Shown here piece by piece: positions 13,661 through 28,100 of a stretch of 64,000 nt of DNA. The position numbers and the translations under genes were made by a program. The first letter of the stretch is position 1; every line of letters begins with the position of its first letter. Below the pieces are notes generated by a model that made no database searches, was not told where the DNA came from, and saw nothing but the letters and a program-made list of their open reading frames with translations. The stretch is from Aulostomus chinensis (lineage: Eukaryota; Chordata; Actinopteri; Syngnathiformes; Aulostomidae). The stretch covers positions 10,988,177-11,052,176 of the forward strand of contig JBBMOA010000020.1 in NCBI GenBank assembly GCA_037954235.1. Direction: 5' to 3'.

Positions 13661-16600
13661 AGTGCTCTGTCTTTCCGACTGTCAGTGTCGGGAACAGAAA
13701 CAGTTTGTACCAGCTGAGTGAGCTTAGTCAGCAAATGCCTTCAAAGTCATACTTCATCTTTCACTGGAGGGACGTGTGTGGCATGAGGCAACTATTTCCA
13801 TCTAATTCATTTTCAGCATACGTCAGCGGTGGAAAGCTTTCATAGGAAATCATCCTGGTAGTTAATAATGCAAAGGAATCTGCTGATCAGCTGATCACAG
13901 GCACCTCAGACTGCTTCCATACTCCAGTCTAACAACAGTCTAATTTTACACTGCCTGGATAACTACAACACTGACATGAGGTTTAATGAACAGAATAAAC
14001 ACTGAGAAGTCTGACACTCCGATGGTGCACTGCCTCATGTCTGAGACATTAAACTGGATGTTTCTGACTTGAAATAAATAATCAATATTCCAGATATTTC
14101 TACTACTGTGTGCTAAATTCCAATCTTCAATTGTGACCCGAGGATCAAGCGGTGAATGCTTGGTTATCAATTATATTTACATTGAAAATGCATCTGCTGA
14201 AACATGTTTTGCTTCATCATGTTTTGACTCCTGGAACTACTGCTGCACTCTACCTCAAGAACCATTTGCCTGACTCCTAAGAGGGTTCACTCCTTTTTTG
14301 ATGTGGTATAAACTGAATCCAGCTTTGTGTTGGTGGCTACTGCAAACTTCCTTGGGGAGCTTTTACATTCCTCGATTGAGTATGGCTGTGGCTGAGCTTT
14401 CAACATTCAGTGGATACCCCCCCGGAATTTGTCTAGCGCTAACAAATGGTAACATATCTAGAAGGAGAAAAAGAAAACTTCTAAGTTACTTTTTTTGTTT
14501 TTTGTTTTTTAGAATTTCACCATGAAAAGACCAACTCCATCAAATAAAGGCTTTTGATTACATTTTGCCAAAATATGGGCTTATTTCTTTAACTGTTGGT
14601 CCAACTCCTATGCAGCCTTACTTAGAGTACGAGAAGTATTCATAATTTAAACCCTAAGCTACAGTTTAGCATTTGCTATCAAAGCCCTGTTGCTCTAGAA
14701 TGAGCTCCTGCTATGTGGATGTAGTTCATTTTATTGTCTTTTTACCTCTTATTTTATGTTTTCATATTGCATTTACACTGTTAATTTATTGGACTGTACA
14801 ATTTACTTTGTGCTGTTGTAAAACATTTGTGATGTTTTGAAAGATGCTATACAAATAAACCATATCATTATAACCATTATTCCAGCATGGAAAGCAACAA
14901 ACCTTCTCCAGGTCGGGTTCCTCCAGGGCCAGAGCCAGGCCGTTGTTATCCATCACTGAAGATGCTGCGACATCCAGCGGAGTAGAGCCACGCATTGCTT
15001 CAGAAGCTAAGTCGACACAAGTACATGAAAAAGATACAGGTGTATTATCTATTGTTGCTCTGTTGATTTGTTGATGTGATCGGTTCAAATTTCGACTTTA
15101 GTTAAACTTTCATAGAGGCTTAACTCTTGACATTGAGTTTGAAAACTCTATTCTTGAGACAATAGTCACACATTTTAAGGTTGTTATTGTTAATTTAAGG
15201 AGAACTGTTATTACCAATAGACGTGCCAAAAAAATTGAAAAACTGTAAGCATTTCTACTATGAGAAAAGTATTCCCTGCATACTGTTCTGATGGATATTA
15301 TAACGAGTGATTTTCAAAGCTGTTACAAACATCACTACACTATGATTAATGATGTACTCAGTGCTCTCAGATGAACGTCATCACTTTAAATAGATAGCTG
15401 GCTTTCTGATGTGCATTTTTTAAAGGTGACTTGCGACAAATACTGAGCAGAAAACTCATAATGTGATGTTTCCACATTAATGTGAACCTAAAGGGCTGAA
15501 TTACTGTCAAGCATCTAAGTAAAACACAATTGTGCATATTGTTGCAAGGCAATTAAGCTAAACCATAACTTTAATAACTGGCTAAGAACTTTGTTCTTGA
15601 AGCTCAAAGGAAACCAAGCTAGATTCTACTTCACCTCCCCGAGGTAAGCAAATGTCAGATTTTTTTTTTGTGTTTGAGATTAAAGAAAGGTGTTTTTCAT
15701 TTTAATTTTATTTTCTGCCCCACAGATCATGTGAAGCCCTCCTCTTCCTCAGAGAGTTGTTCTTGGAGCCTGGTGACTCATCACTTCTGCCACGCTCACT
15801 TAAATAACCATTTTCCACCCTCCCTCTCTCGCCGTTAACCTCTCTCAATCACTCTGGAGCTGATATTTGGAATTAGAGGCCGTTATTTTTCTTCACTGGC
15901 TGCATGTCATAATATGGGTGATTAGGTTTGTGCCGGCACCTCAATTAGCTGAAAACTTCTTGCAGAAAGAAGCACCTGTGGTGTTGAGAGAGGGTTTTCT
16001 ATTATTTAGGGAGCAGCAAAATGTCACTACCCTGTCTCCTGCTGCGTGGAGGACAGTGGGTATAGGAATCTTCTCTGCTCTGCTTTGTGTATGTCCAACT
16101 ACTTCTGACCGTCTCTTTTTCCATTTTTCAAAAGCCAACCACGTATGGTTTCCTGTTCACTCATTGTATCTTTCTTCTTATCATCGTCCTCCTTTTAAAC
16201 CCTTTTTCCAAAGCACATGCACACAGGTTTCATGAACCCAGGTAAACATGCTAATAAGAACACTAGTTGAGGCCTTTCCTATTGAAAGTGGATGAGTTGA
16301 CTGTTTTTTGCTTTTCTTTTCCCCTGGTGCATCATACTCAACAAGGTAAACAAATATTGCCATGGTAGCAAGAAATATGGAGTCTAGTTTTATCTTTCAA
16401 ACTCAGCTTTGACTGAGCAGATGAACAACTAACTAATGCAGGTTATCTGACTAGTAGTTAAATGCTGATTAAAACTGTTCCCACTGCAGATAAAAACCAG
16501 GTAATAGCAGGTTATTTGTTCAGTGGAAAAGGGAGCTATAAAACCGAGGAAAGTCTAATTCAGTAAGTCGATCACTGCTCACCCAGACCAACGCTGCTAT

Positions 16601-16849
16601 TCTCCAGCAGGTAGCTCAGGTGGTCAAACATGGCCTTCTGGTTCTGGCGACTAATACGACAGAAGTAGCACAAGAAACGGCAGCAGCTCGCCACCATCTT
16701 GGGGAAGGCAATTTCCTGCAAATAAAGACATGGAAGCACAAGGATGAGCAAAATCAATGCTCAGCTTCTATGTTTAAAAATAAAATCACTAAAAATAAAA
16801 TCACATCATTCACTATTAGCCAGTGAAGAGTGTATTTTCAGAAATCAGC

Positions 16850-16884
<35 letters not shown>

Positions 16885-19800
16885 TGTCTGTCTGTGTGTG
16901 TGCGCCCGTGTGTGAGCTTCTTAACCAAAAAGCTTGGTTTCCCCTAAAAAGTGACTGCAGGAGCACCAGTGGATTTTGATCTAAATTAAAATGTCCAGAG
17001 GCAGCCGAGTCTTCTATCTAACTCTGATAAAAGACAAGTTATTATTATTAAAAGTCAAGAATTATAGTGGGTTTGTGGTTCGCAACACAACAACCGAGAA
17101 ACCATTTTACTCACTTGCACTTTTGAATTTGATGCCTTATCATCAAGTACCTCATCATTTTTCCTACTATGGATTCAGTCTATGGCGTAAATGAAAGTAA
17201 GAGGGTGTTCTCACCCTCTTACTTTCATTTTACCTCTGAAGAATTACATTGCATGCATAGCACAAATAATCATCAGTAATATTAAAGTACCAAGTATTAA
17301 ACTTTCAATCATGCCAAACGTGCGTGTCTACAATAACATTTAATTTAATTATTTTGTTTCTGGGAGCAATTGCACCTTTGAATTGTGTGTTCATTTTAAA
17401 CTTTCTTTATCCTTGAATGGAATAATGGCATCATAATATTGCATATGTCATGAATAAAGACTTTAAATGAGTAAATCCTGCAAACCTGATCCACGCTTCC
17501 AAGCTGTGCTCACTACCACTTTATATGGCTGCTGTAAGTGAACCCAACATATCAAGTGGCAGTAAACCGCTCTGGAAATGATGAGTGAGACTGTGTGATG
17601 TGACTGCCAGAGTCAGATGGGAAGGACTGGATGGCTCCCTGAGGTCTGCATGTCTCATGCTTGGCATCAGCTGTGGCATTAAATCACAACAATCCCTTCC
17701 AGCTTCTGTCAGCATTGACGGATGAAGGACGGGTAAGAGAGGCTACAACCCCTCTCGTTTACTGGATTTTCTACGTATTAAGTTGTTGTTCTTGGCTGAG
17801 TTGGGATAAAATCAGTTTACCACGGGGGGACGACGACAATCTTGTAATGAAGAGTTACTGAATTCATAAATAAATCAGAAAAGGTTACGGTGGTTATTAC
17901 TCATTGCTGTTTGAGAAGATCATATTTCACCATCTGTGAGATTTATGGCGTCACCACCACTGTACTTGACAAGGTCACAAATTAAAATTCTTAAATATTT
18001 TCAGATATATGCAGAAAAGTATTAACAAAAAGGAAAGAAAAAAGAGGGGGTGTGACAGTGGTGCAGTAGTTAGCACTGTTGCCCCACAGCAAGAAGGTTC
18101 CGGGTTCGAGCCTCCAGCACGGGATCTTTCTGTGTGGAGTCTCCATGTTCTCCCTGTTCCTGTGTGGGTTCTCTCTGGTACTCCAGCTTCCTCCCACAGT
18201 CCAAAGACATCAAGAGGGGACGAGGCTGATTGATACTCTATATTGACTGTAGGTGTGACAGTGAGTGTGAATGGTTGTCTGTCTCTATGTGTTGGCCCTG
18301 TGATGGACTGGCAACCTGTCCAGGGTGAACCCGGACTCACGCCTAAAGGATGCTGGGATAGAGAGAGCCCCCCACGACCCTGAACAGGATAAGCAGTAGA
18401 GAATGGATAATGGAAAAAAATGAGAAGGGAGATTTTTTTAATATATTTTTCATATCAAGGATCAAATTTTGGCCACCAGCTCTTCCAAGATTGTTTGGTT
18501 TTCTCCTTCTGAACAATATTCTTACAAATATAATCACTACAAAGTCTTCACTTGTTACCACACCATGTTGATCCACTTGAAAAAAAAATCCTTTATACCA
18601 AACCCACTTCTTCAATAAAATTCACCAGTTCTTCTACACTTATACACATTTTTTTGATGCAGCCCCATTCACTCAGCCAGTGAAGATGCTCAGTCATCCA
18701 GGTCATGGAGTCTCTTCTTCTTGTATTATAGTCAACTGGCATATTCACTGAGGCAAGAAATTTGTTTTCCATAGTCGGATTCAAATCTCAAAATGGTGTT
18801 TCTATTTTTTTTTCTTAACAGTTTGAGTTTATTCTTAATGAATAAATACCCCCCCCCCCCCCCCCAAAAGTCTTCCTCCTAATCTTTTTCATCATTTCAA
18901 CCCTTGGCCCTAGTGCTTTCTTTTATGGCACAAACTTCCCTGTCTGGTTCTCTCTGTAGAGCACTGACATTTCATATCCCATCGTGTCGAATCATGTGAT
19001 GGGTCAAGCAGTTTGGTGCAAAAAACCCAAAACAATTACATTTGTGACATCATCACCATTCCATACTACCAATATCCATCCATCCACTTTCGATACTGCT
19101 TGTCCGTTAAGGGTCACATGGTTCACCCTGGACGGGTCACCAGTCTATCACAGGGCCAACACATAGAGACAGACAACCATTCACACTCACAGTCACACCT
19201 ACAGTCAATTTAGAGTATCAATCAGCCTCGTCCCCTCTTGATGTCTTTGGACTGTGGGAGGAAGCTGGAGTACCAGAGAGAACCCACACAGGAACAGGGA
19301 GAACATGCAGACTCCACACAGAAAGATCCCGTGCTGGAGCCGGGACTCGAACCCAGAAAATTCATAATAAATTTGGACGGTGACTCCTCATTTTGAGCTT
19401 ATAAAACAAGACTGAATCATTGCACTGGATTTTCTTACAATCTACCAAGCACAAAAAGCTCGTTTAATATAATTCTGTTTGCATTTTGCAACAAATCTAA
19501 AGATTTGAAGACTAAAATTCAACCTTAAGAGTGACTGCTTTGGTGAAATCCAGCGATATTTAGTGCTACACATTCAAGCCTGATATTTCCGGGTCCATTA
19601 GTTTTACTACCTTGAGGCATTTTTGAAACGGCAGAAATTATGGTTTCGGTCCCTCCAGGCAAAGTGAAAGGCAGCTCTTACGCAGGTTCACAAGTATCTT
19701 TGGCCAAAAAAAGGCTCATAAAAGCACATATGACACAATAAAAAGCTGCAGTATATCAGGATTGCAAACAAGCTGCTACTCGCGGGCATTTCACTGAGTT

Positions 19801-22800
19801 CAATCTACCTGTGACTTGTCACCTCCCAGCACGTTGACCATGACCTGCATAACAGTCTCATGCATGCCCAGCACTCTCATCAGGTTGGGATGTTGGTAGA
19901 AAACCTTGTTGTTCATGATGTCACTGGGGAGAGAGGGATTTGTTCGGGTCACAGTATACTATTTTACACCTTGTTGGGAAATAGATGAGGGAATTTGTTG
20001 CGTCATACCCAAGTCCATCAATCATGAGTTTCTCCTCCTCCTTGCCCATGCGCACTGACAGCAGAGACCTGATCTGTCCCAGAGATGCCAACAGGTTAAT
20101 AGCATCCTGCACAGACGCGGCACTGATGGTATACGACTTCTTCATGGCCCGCAGCAGCTCGCCAATGCCGTCATACTGTCTCCTCAGCAAGCTGAACATC
20201 ACTCGGACCAGCTCGGGGTCCTGGATGTGAGACTCCTGGGCCCAGCTGGTTATAGTCTGGGAGATCAACTCCTTCAGGTTGGCTGGAGAGGAGAGCAAGA
20301 TTTCAATATCCAGACACTGAATAGTGATAGAAGGGGTCATTAAATGATGTACTTGACTTCCTTACTGCAGTGTTCTGTGTACCAAGTCCAGACTGCAGCA
20401 GCTAGATAAAGAATATCTACTGCTGTTTTTTTTAATACCAACGATAACTCAGGTAGGAGCATAATCAGGCAACAAAAAAAAAAAACTCAGACAAATAAAT
20501 AGAAACAAAAATTAGTCTGTTCTCTGGAGTCTGTGGGGATCTCAGTTCATGGTATAAAGCTATCAATCAGGTTGTTTACCAGCATGTTGCTTCCCTTGTG
20601 TTTATGAAAAGGAATAACAAAATATATCATAATGTTCGCCGACAAAGCCTCTCTGACTCTCTGTGACACTCTCTGGAAGCATTATTTCGTCTTCAACATT
20701 GCCAGCGTGGAATCATTAAATCGCAAAGTTGAGAAAGCCGAGATTTTTTTTTTTTTGCATGTGACAACAGAGCTGAGGTGAGCTCACATGGTGAGAACTA
20801 CTCTCGGTCCTCCCAGTCATGTAATTAGAGTTCCCCCATGGAGCTTAAGGTTACGGCTGATCTTTGTATTATTTTGTAACCACGAGGCACATCTGTATTC
20901 TCACTGAGCAGCAGGGTTCACTTTCTAAAGGGCATCTCACTGGCAGTCTGATTAAAAACTGAACACTGCTTAAAGCCCAAGGTGACAGCTTCAAACCAAC
21001 AGCTCAAAATCTGGAGACACGATACAGTGCCAAATCATTTATTTACGACTTATTGTTTTACACTGATCACATACACAATGATTTTATATGCTACATATAT
21101 ATTGTTTTACTCTTAAAATGCATTAAACATCTAATATTTTTCACAAACATTTACAGGCCTGGAAATTGCTGTTTTCAAATTTCATGACTTGTCGGGGGTT
21201 TTCGTGACTGTTATGAACCCTGGACAGATCACCTACTGTATCATCTGACGCATCGTGACCTTTCAATTTAATTTAGCAAAGCCAGAGAGTACCGGTGCTT
21301 AGCAGGAAGTTGCTCATTTACACATTAAGTGGATACAAAAAAAAATCTTAGAAATTCTTTAGGAGTCACATTTCTGCAAAGCTGGTGAATTCAGGTCCCG
21401 TATTCACTTTCCTTTGGCTGTTTTTCATGTGATCTAACTGCTCATTAGCTAATAAATGTTCATGAAAAACTGTCTGCCTGTGGTTTAGTGCTGAGCTTTT
21501 TCTCTGAAGGACAGTTGAGGTGGTGAGTCAGCTGAAACAGTGGCAATATTGTCTGGACGGCCAAATGAATGAACTGAAATTTATACCCATTTTCATTGTG
21601 TTCTTATAGAAATAATCATTTATAGCAATTTAAGTCAGGGCTGGTTCTAGACAGGCATATATAAGGGGGCAGACAGAAATGTGAAGGCGGCATATGGTGG
21701 CGACAGAGGCGGGAAAGGGTGTGGTGGTGGTGGTAGGCGGGGTTGGTGGGCTCTGGGTATCTGTTTTTGTCATGTAATTGGACGGCACTTTGGCAGACCT
21801 CTACCTTAAGACCTGCCCAACTTGGTCCCCCCTGTCCCACCTGAAGGCTAAGTTTTGTAACTCTTAGGGTCACTGAGGTCAAACCCCCTGACCACGATAA
21901 TGTGGGAATCTCTCAGGGGGAAAATGAAAAAAACTAAAAAAAAAAAAATAGTTCTCATCAGATTACAACAACTAAAAACTTGACATTTACCTTAATTGGA
22001 TGGCCTGTATCACATGCATTCAAACCCATCAATAACACTTGCCACTACTTCCAATATTAACAAAACTAAAAAGGGTAGGACAAGTTATTAACAAAAAAAA
22101 AATCCCTTCACTAAGTCTTGAAAAACAAAACTGATAAATAGAAAATAAATAAATAAAATAAAGAATAAAATAAAATATCCATCCAGATCTTGACAACCAG
22201 CAACATAAAATTTACCTTAATTGGATGGTCTAATTCTCAGATAAATTTGCAAAATAAAATAAGAATAACACAAGACCTCTCAATATAGCCAATATTTACA
22301 AAATTAAAAAGGGTTGGCATTGTAATAAATCTCTTTTTTTTGTCTTATTTTCAGCTTGTTTGTTTTGCAAGCAACTGAACAGCTCCACTCTCCTTCCTCA
22401 TCAATCCAGGCTGCAACAACAGTCTCCTGTTTCCCTTTGCAAAAATTCTGACAAATTTATCCCAATTCAAGTTATTTGTTATGGACTTCTCATGGGCAAA
22501 GATCACCAAATTCCTCTTTCTTTTTATGTAAAATGGTGAAATGATAGGGGTTAGGACCCGGGACAAAGGAGAGAAGGAACTCTAACAAGATGCTGAGGAC
22601 ACACCAATTGCCAGGGCTCTTACATACGGTTTATGCAACTCAGGAAAGGCTTTCTTGTTCACACAGTGGGCAGGTTTGTTTCCTTTGAACATTTTTTGAA
22701 CAGCATCCGCTTTGCCACAAGAACATCGTTGTTCAGACTTACATCGTCTGTGCCAGCCATCACAGCCAGAGGGTGCAACAGGGTGGGATCTAGAAATGCG

Positions 22801-25122
22801 CAAGATTTGGGTGCAAGACTAGATACAGCTGTCATCAAGTCAATAGTCTTGTGTGAACATTTAGTTTCCATTTCTGAAATGGCCATGTCAAGGATGTTGA
22901 GCAGGGATCACTTCAGAGACTGATAGGGGGAAATGATAGGGTCACCAGAGTCTGTATGGCCCAAGGTTGAGAGCATAACACTGTGACCTAGGTGTTTGCT
23001 CATTGCTCTCCTTCCCTTTGTTGATGGTGGCTCATCCTCAGCAGCAGATGACACTCCCCAACAATCATCCCCACGGATGTTTAAGGAGTCCAGTGCTGCA
23101 CTAACTACCTCAGAAGCACGGCACAGATCAGCTGACTGAGACTGTCGAATATCATTTGCTGGTTTCAAGACACCAAGCACCCGCACTAGGAACTTTCCAA
23201 TTTCAAAGAAGTGATGCCTCTTAATTTGGCATAGCAGGCCTGATGCCTCGGTGCGCAGGTCAACTGCAGCATCGTCATCCTGTTATCTCAGATAAGACAC
23301 TGAGGATTTGTTCTTGTTTGGCCACAGTGCACCTTGTCACCTCGTGGCTTGTCCATCAGATCTCAAGCAGCCTTTTAAGACAAGATGCATCGTGTTTATT
23401 GAGCACATAGTGGTGGTGAAATAAAGTTGTAGACTGAATTAGATAGGCTAAAAAAAATCTTTTTGCACATGGCTCACTCTGCATGGCATGCACAACAACT
23501 AAGTGCAGTAGGTGGTTGTAAGGGTGGATGTATGGGACATATTTGTCAAGCTTCTTTTGAAGCAGAGCTTGTACACCACCTCTAACCTGACTCATCAATG
23601 AAGCCCCATCATAACCCTGCTAGGTATATTGTCAGCACTGCAGCCAGCATCAGAAAGGTATCTCAGAGGTGATGTACTCTACATCAAGTTGTTGCAAGTC
23701 AAGAAACCCAATAAGATGCTCCTCTGGCATGGAATTGCAGACAAAGCGTATTATCACAGAAAAATTGTCCACATTGCACCTATCCCTGGTCCCATCATTT
23801 AAGGCAAAACCCAGCAGAATCAGCACTTTCATATTTTTTCTTGGCCTTTCCAAGCACCATGTCAGCCAGTATTTGGATAATTTCATTTTGGATCTCCTTA
23901 GATGTGTATTTTGCATTTTTTGGGATACCCTTAGCAATACTTGCTAGTTTCTCATCCTTCTCTAAGGTATATTCCATCAGTTTTAGTAAAAGACTTGAAG
24001 CAATGTCATCATCACTACCCGCTGAATCATGTCTCAAAGTTTCTGCAGTCCCACGGAGTCCCAACTCATTTTACACAGAGGCCTTACAGCACTGCCAATA
24101 CTTTTGACATGGTAATGTTGTTTCAAGTTGTGTTTTACCAACCAACAGTGAATCCACCGCCCCCCTTGTGGCCTCTCTGCTTTTATGCTCTGTCCAGATG
24201 GTTGAAGGATGCACATGGTTGTTGCTGGACACATGCCTCTGTTGCCCCTTGTCTGGATCAAGTGCTGCTTTCCAGTTGTGAAAACCAGTTAAAGAAAAAA
24301 ACTACATCCCTCTCATTAACAGTGCTGCCATATTTCAAACAGGGGAAACAGAAGCATGCATCCCGCACAACTGAGTACTCCAGCCATGGTCGTGTGCAGC
24401 ACCAGGCAGGATTCAATGATCTTAATGTTGTTAACACGTTTGGGGTAACTACCCAGTATTGGCTGGGATGGTGTATTGCCATTTAAGTCACTGGGTAGCT
24501 GAGCAGGTTGCTTTGTGGCAGCAATTGTTGGCAGAAGCACAGAAAAAGCAGTACTTGTTGATGCCACAGGAGTAGATATGCTAGCTGCTGCCTCTGATGT
24601 ACAAGCTGCAGCAATCATTACGACTGCTATTGGTACAGGCAGGAGCAGCACCACACTTTTTAAAAGCTTGGAAAAAAGGATGCATCTCACCATTTACTTT
24701 CCCTTTGTGAGCTCCTGCAAGCTGAGGTGTAAAGTGTTGAGTGAAAAGTCAATAAGGTTTACTAAAATTGCTGTGATTTACAACAGTACATGAAACGAGA
24801 AAACTGTGGAGTGGAGAGTTGAAAGCTGGGGCGGGGCTTTGTGTCGGGGTCTGACAGACACAGACACATGTTAAAACAGGCTAAAACGGTGAGAAGAACA
24901 ATGGGCAGGTCCCTAGTTGACTGCAAATATAGATGTATTTTTTAGTTGTTAATTATCTCAGGAGTTCCTCTGATTTTGACAACGGAGATTTCCTGCTTCT
25001 TCAAAGTCCCTCACTGTTGCGCTGCTCATTTTGCTACCCTACCAAATGAAAAAAACTGACACCAGGTTCTTTGCATCCTAACAGTGATTGGATGTTGACT
25101 GAGGGCAGAGGGGTTGAGAGGG

Positions 25123-25180
<58 letters not shown>

Positions 25181-28100
25181 CACAGCCTGAGAAGATACAA
25201 ACACACACAGCAACAGCATGTGTTAAGCATTAGCAATTGTGGGTTAGGGTTAGGGTTAGACATACATAATTTCTAATTTTGTGTTTAGTCAGACAAAACA
25301 CCTGAGACCCTGAGAACTGCCACGCCCATGCAACTAATTAGCTTAGCATTAGCATGACTACTCTGACTTTGGTGTATTTGATGCCTACTCCTTTGTGCAA
25401 AATCAAAACTTTCCCGGTTTTACCAGTTCTAGTCAACACGCGGGCAGCAGTGTTCTGGACCAGCTGGAGAGTCTTTAGGGACTCATTGGTGCAGCCTGAT
25501 AGGAAGGAATTGCAGTCATCCTACTGGAAGTGACAAAAGCATGGACTCGTTATTCTGTATCTTTTTGAGACAGGATATGCCTGAACTTAGCAATGTTACA
25601 TAAATGAAAGAAAGTAGTCCTAGAGATTAGCTTAATGTGGGAGTTAATAAAGGACAGATCCTGATCAAAGAGAACTCTTAGGTTCCTTATGGTAGTGTTG
25701 GGGGCCAGGGCAGTGCCATCCAGGGTGTCTATCTCATTAGATAGGAGGTTTATAAGGGGTTTTGGGCCCAGCACAATAACTTCATTTTTGTCAGAGTTTA
25801 ATCAAAAAAAAATTGTGCGTCAACAATGTTTTTAATTTCCTTTAGACAGGCCTCCAGTTTAGTCAGGTGATTTGTTTCATGTGGATGCATTGATAAGTAC
25901 AGCTGTTTATCATCTGCATAACAGTGAACATTAATGGAGTGTTTCCTTATAATGTGACCTAGAGGAAGCATGTATAGGGTGAAGAGGACTGGTCCAAGCA
26001 CAGACCCTCGTGAAACACCATAACTGACTGCAGTGATCTCAGAGGAATCATCATAAGTAAGAACAAACTGAGATTGACCTAGTAAATATGACCTAAACCA
26101 GTTTAGTGCAGTTCTTTAATGCCAATCACATGTTCCAGTCTCTGTGGAAGGATGTGATGGCCAATGGTATCAAAGCTGCACTAAGATCCAATAAGACCAG
26201 CACAGGGACGAGTTTCTCATCTGATGCTAGTAGGAGGTCATGGTAACTTTGACTAGTGCTGTTTCTGAACTATGATGAACCCAGACACCTGACTAGAAAT
26301 CCTCTAATAAGCTGTTGCTTTGGAGAAAGTCACAGAGCTGTTAAGCAACTGCCTTCTCCAGAATTTTGGAGAGAAGAGGAAGATTTGATATTGGCCTGTT
26401 GAGAGTTTTTAAGCAGCTTGGTTGGGATGGGGTCTAGAAGACAGGTGGATGGTTTGGAGGAGGAATTTGTTGGGCCAAGCTCATGAAAGCTAATGGGAAT
26501 AAAACTATCAAAGTGTTGGTCTGGTCCTTCAGCTGCCTCAAGGGTTTCTGAGGTTATAGGTGCCGTGTTGTCAGCTGATAGCAGAAGGAGATGAATTTTC
26601 TCTCTAATAAGTAGAATTTTGTTATTAAAGAAGTCCATGAAATTCTTGCTACCCAGGAAAACAGGAATACTTGGTTCAATAGAGCTGTGGCTCTCCGTCA
26701 GTCTGGCTACAGTACTGAAGAGGAACCTGGGGTTGTTGTGTCTCTCGATTTGTGGCGTGTAGTAGGCTGCTCTTGCTATACGAAGGGCTTTTTACTAAGT
26801 ATACAGCCATCTTGCCAAATTGCATGTGACTCCTCCAGTTTGGAGCAGTGCCATATTTTCTCCAGTTTTTGAGTTTTTGTTTCAGTTGTCTGGTTTCAAA
26901 ATTGTACCAAGGTGCTTGTTTCCTTGGATTTGCTCTGGTGGGGCAATTGAGTCCAGAGTTTTTCTTACAGTGCCTGCTGCACAAATCGATAAAATGATCA
27001 ATTTGGGAGGGACTAAGGTTGACAACAGTGTCCTCTGTTATAAATGGGACATGATACTGAATTTAGCACCAATGGAATCGCTTCCTTAAATGCAGCTACG
27101 GCCTATCGGACAAACATCTGGAAACTACAGTTTTCCTCAGTGGAGTGTAGTCGATTAGTACAAATTCAAAAGGGATTAATTGATGGTCAGATAAAAGCAC
27201 GTTTTGTGGAAATATAACTAGATATTCAGCTTCAATTTCATACATCAGGATGAGATCAAAGATGTGGTTGTGACAGTGAGTGGGCTCATGAACAGACTGC
27301 TGGAAACCAATTGAGTCTATTGGAGATATAAATGCAGTGCCCGGACAGTCGTTATCAACATCCACATGAATATTGAAGTCACCTAAAATAATGACTTTAT
27401 CTGTTTTGAGAACTAAACTGGATATAAACTCTTAAAATTCAGATAGGAATTCAGAGTAAGGAGCAGGAGCACGGCTGGATGAGACAAAGTGAGAATCAGG
27501 CTTTCAAATTAATTGAAACTTATTTTGGGTTTGGGATTTAATACTAGACTTCTGTCAAAAATGGCAGCAACCTCAACTCCTTGGCCAGAGCCTCAAGGAA
27601 TAGGAGTGTTAAGGATGTGTCACCGAGTGGGAAAAATATATTAGAAACATAACGTGGTGGTTGGTCATTGACAGAGGGATTCTGTTTAGGACTATGCTTC
27701 GGAGAGTCACCCAGCCTCCTTGGTTTACCAGCTGCTCAAGAGCTGTCAGGGAAACGCTAGTCAGAGTTAAGCTAAGGAGGTCCACACCAGTTAATGGGGG
27801 CTGGCTAGCTCTAGTGGCTAATTGTTTGGATCCATCGGTGCAGAGCCACTCCAAGAGCCTCAAATACTACAAAAAAACCTACATTTAACACACTTATCAG
27901 TATCATCAAAGGAGGCAGAGGAGTAACTAAACATGTGGCACACTGAGCAAAGTAATTATGATTATTATTACGAAGTAATTATGACTAAGCAGGGACGATT
28001 GAACTTTAGCTTGCACAACAAGTCAAAGTACGACAATTAATAACACAGTAATAGGAGTTGAGGTCACTCACTAGTTGCAACACATCCATCCACTGTCAGT

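Noticed and set aside
13340..13717. Cys-Val repeat protein frame
   Set aside because: Translation of a (TG)n tract running over exon e33 antisense.
15867..16235. 122-codon plus-strand frame as a gene
   Set aside because: No recognisable domain, no splice context, in an intron of ryr3.
23941..24486. 181-codon plus-strand frame
   Set aside because: Antisense of the hAT transposase relic, which has clear motifs on the minus strand.
25026..25263. Thr-His repeat frames
   Set aside because: Translation of a (CA)n tract in all frames.
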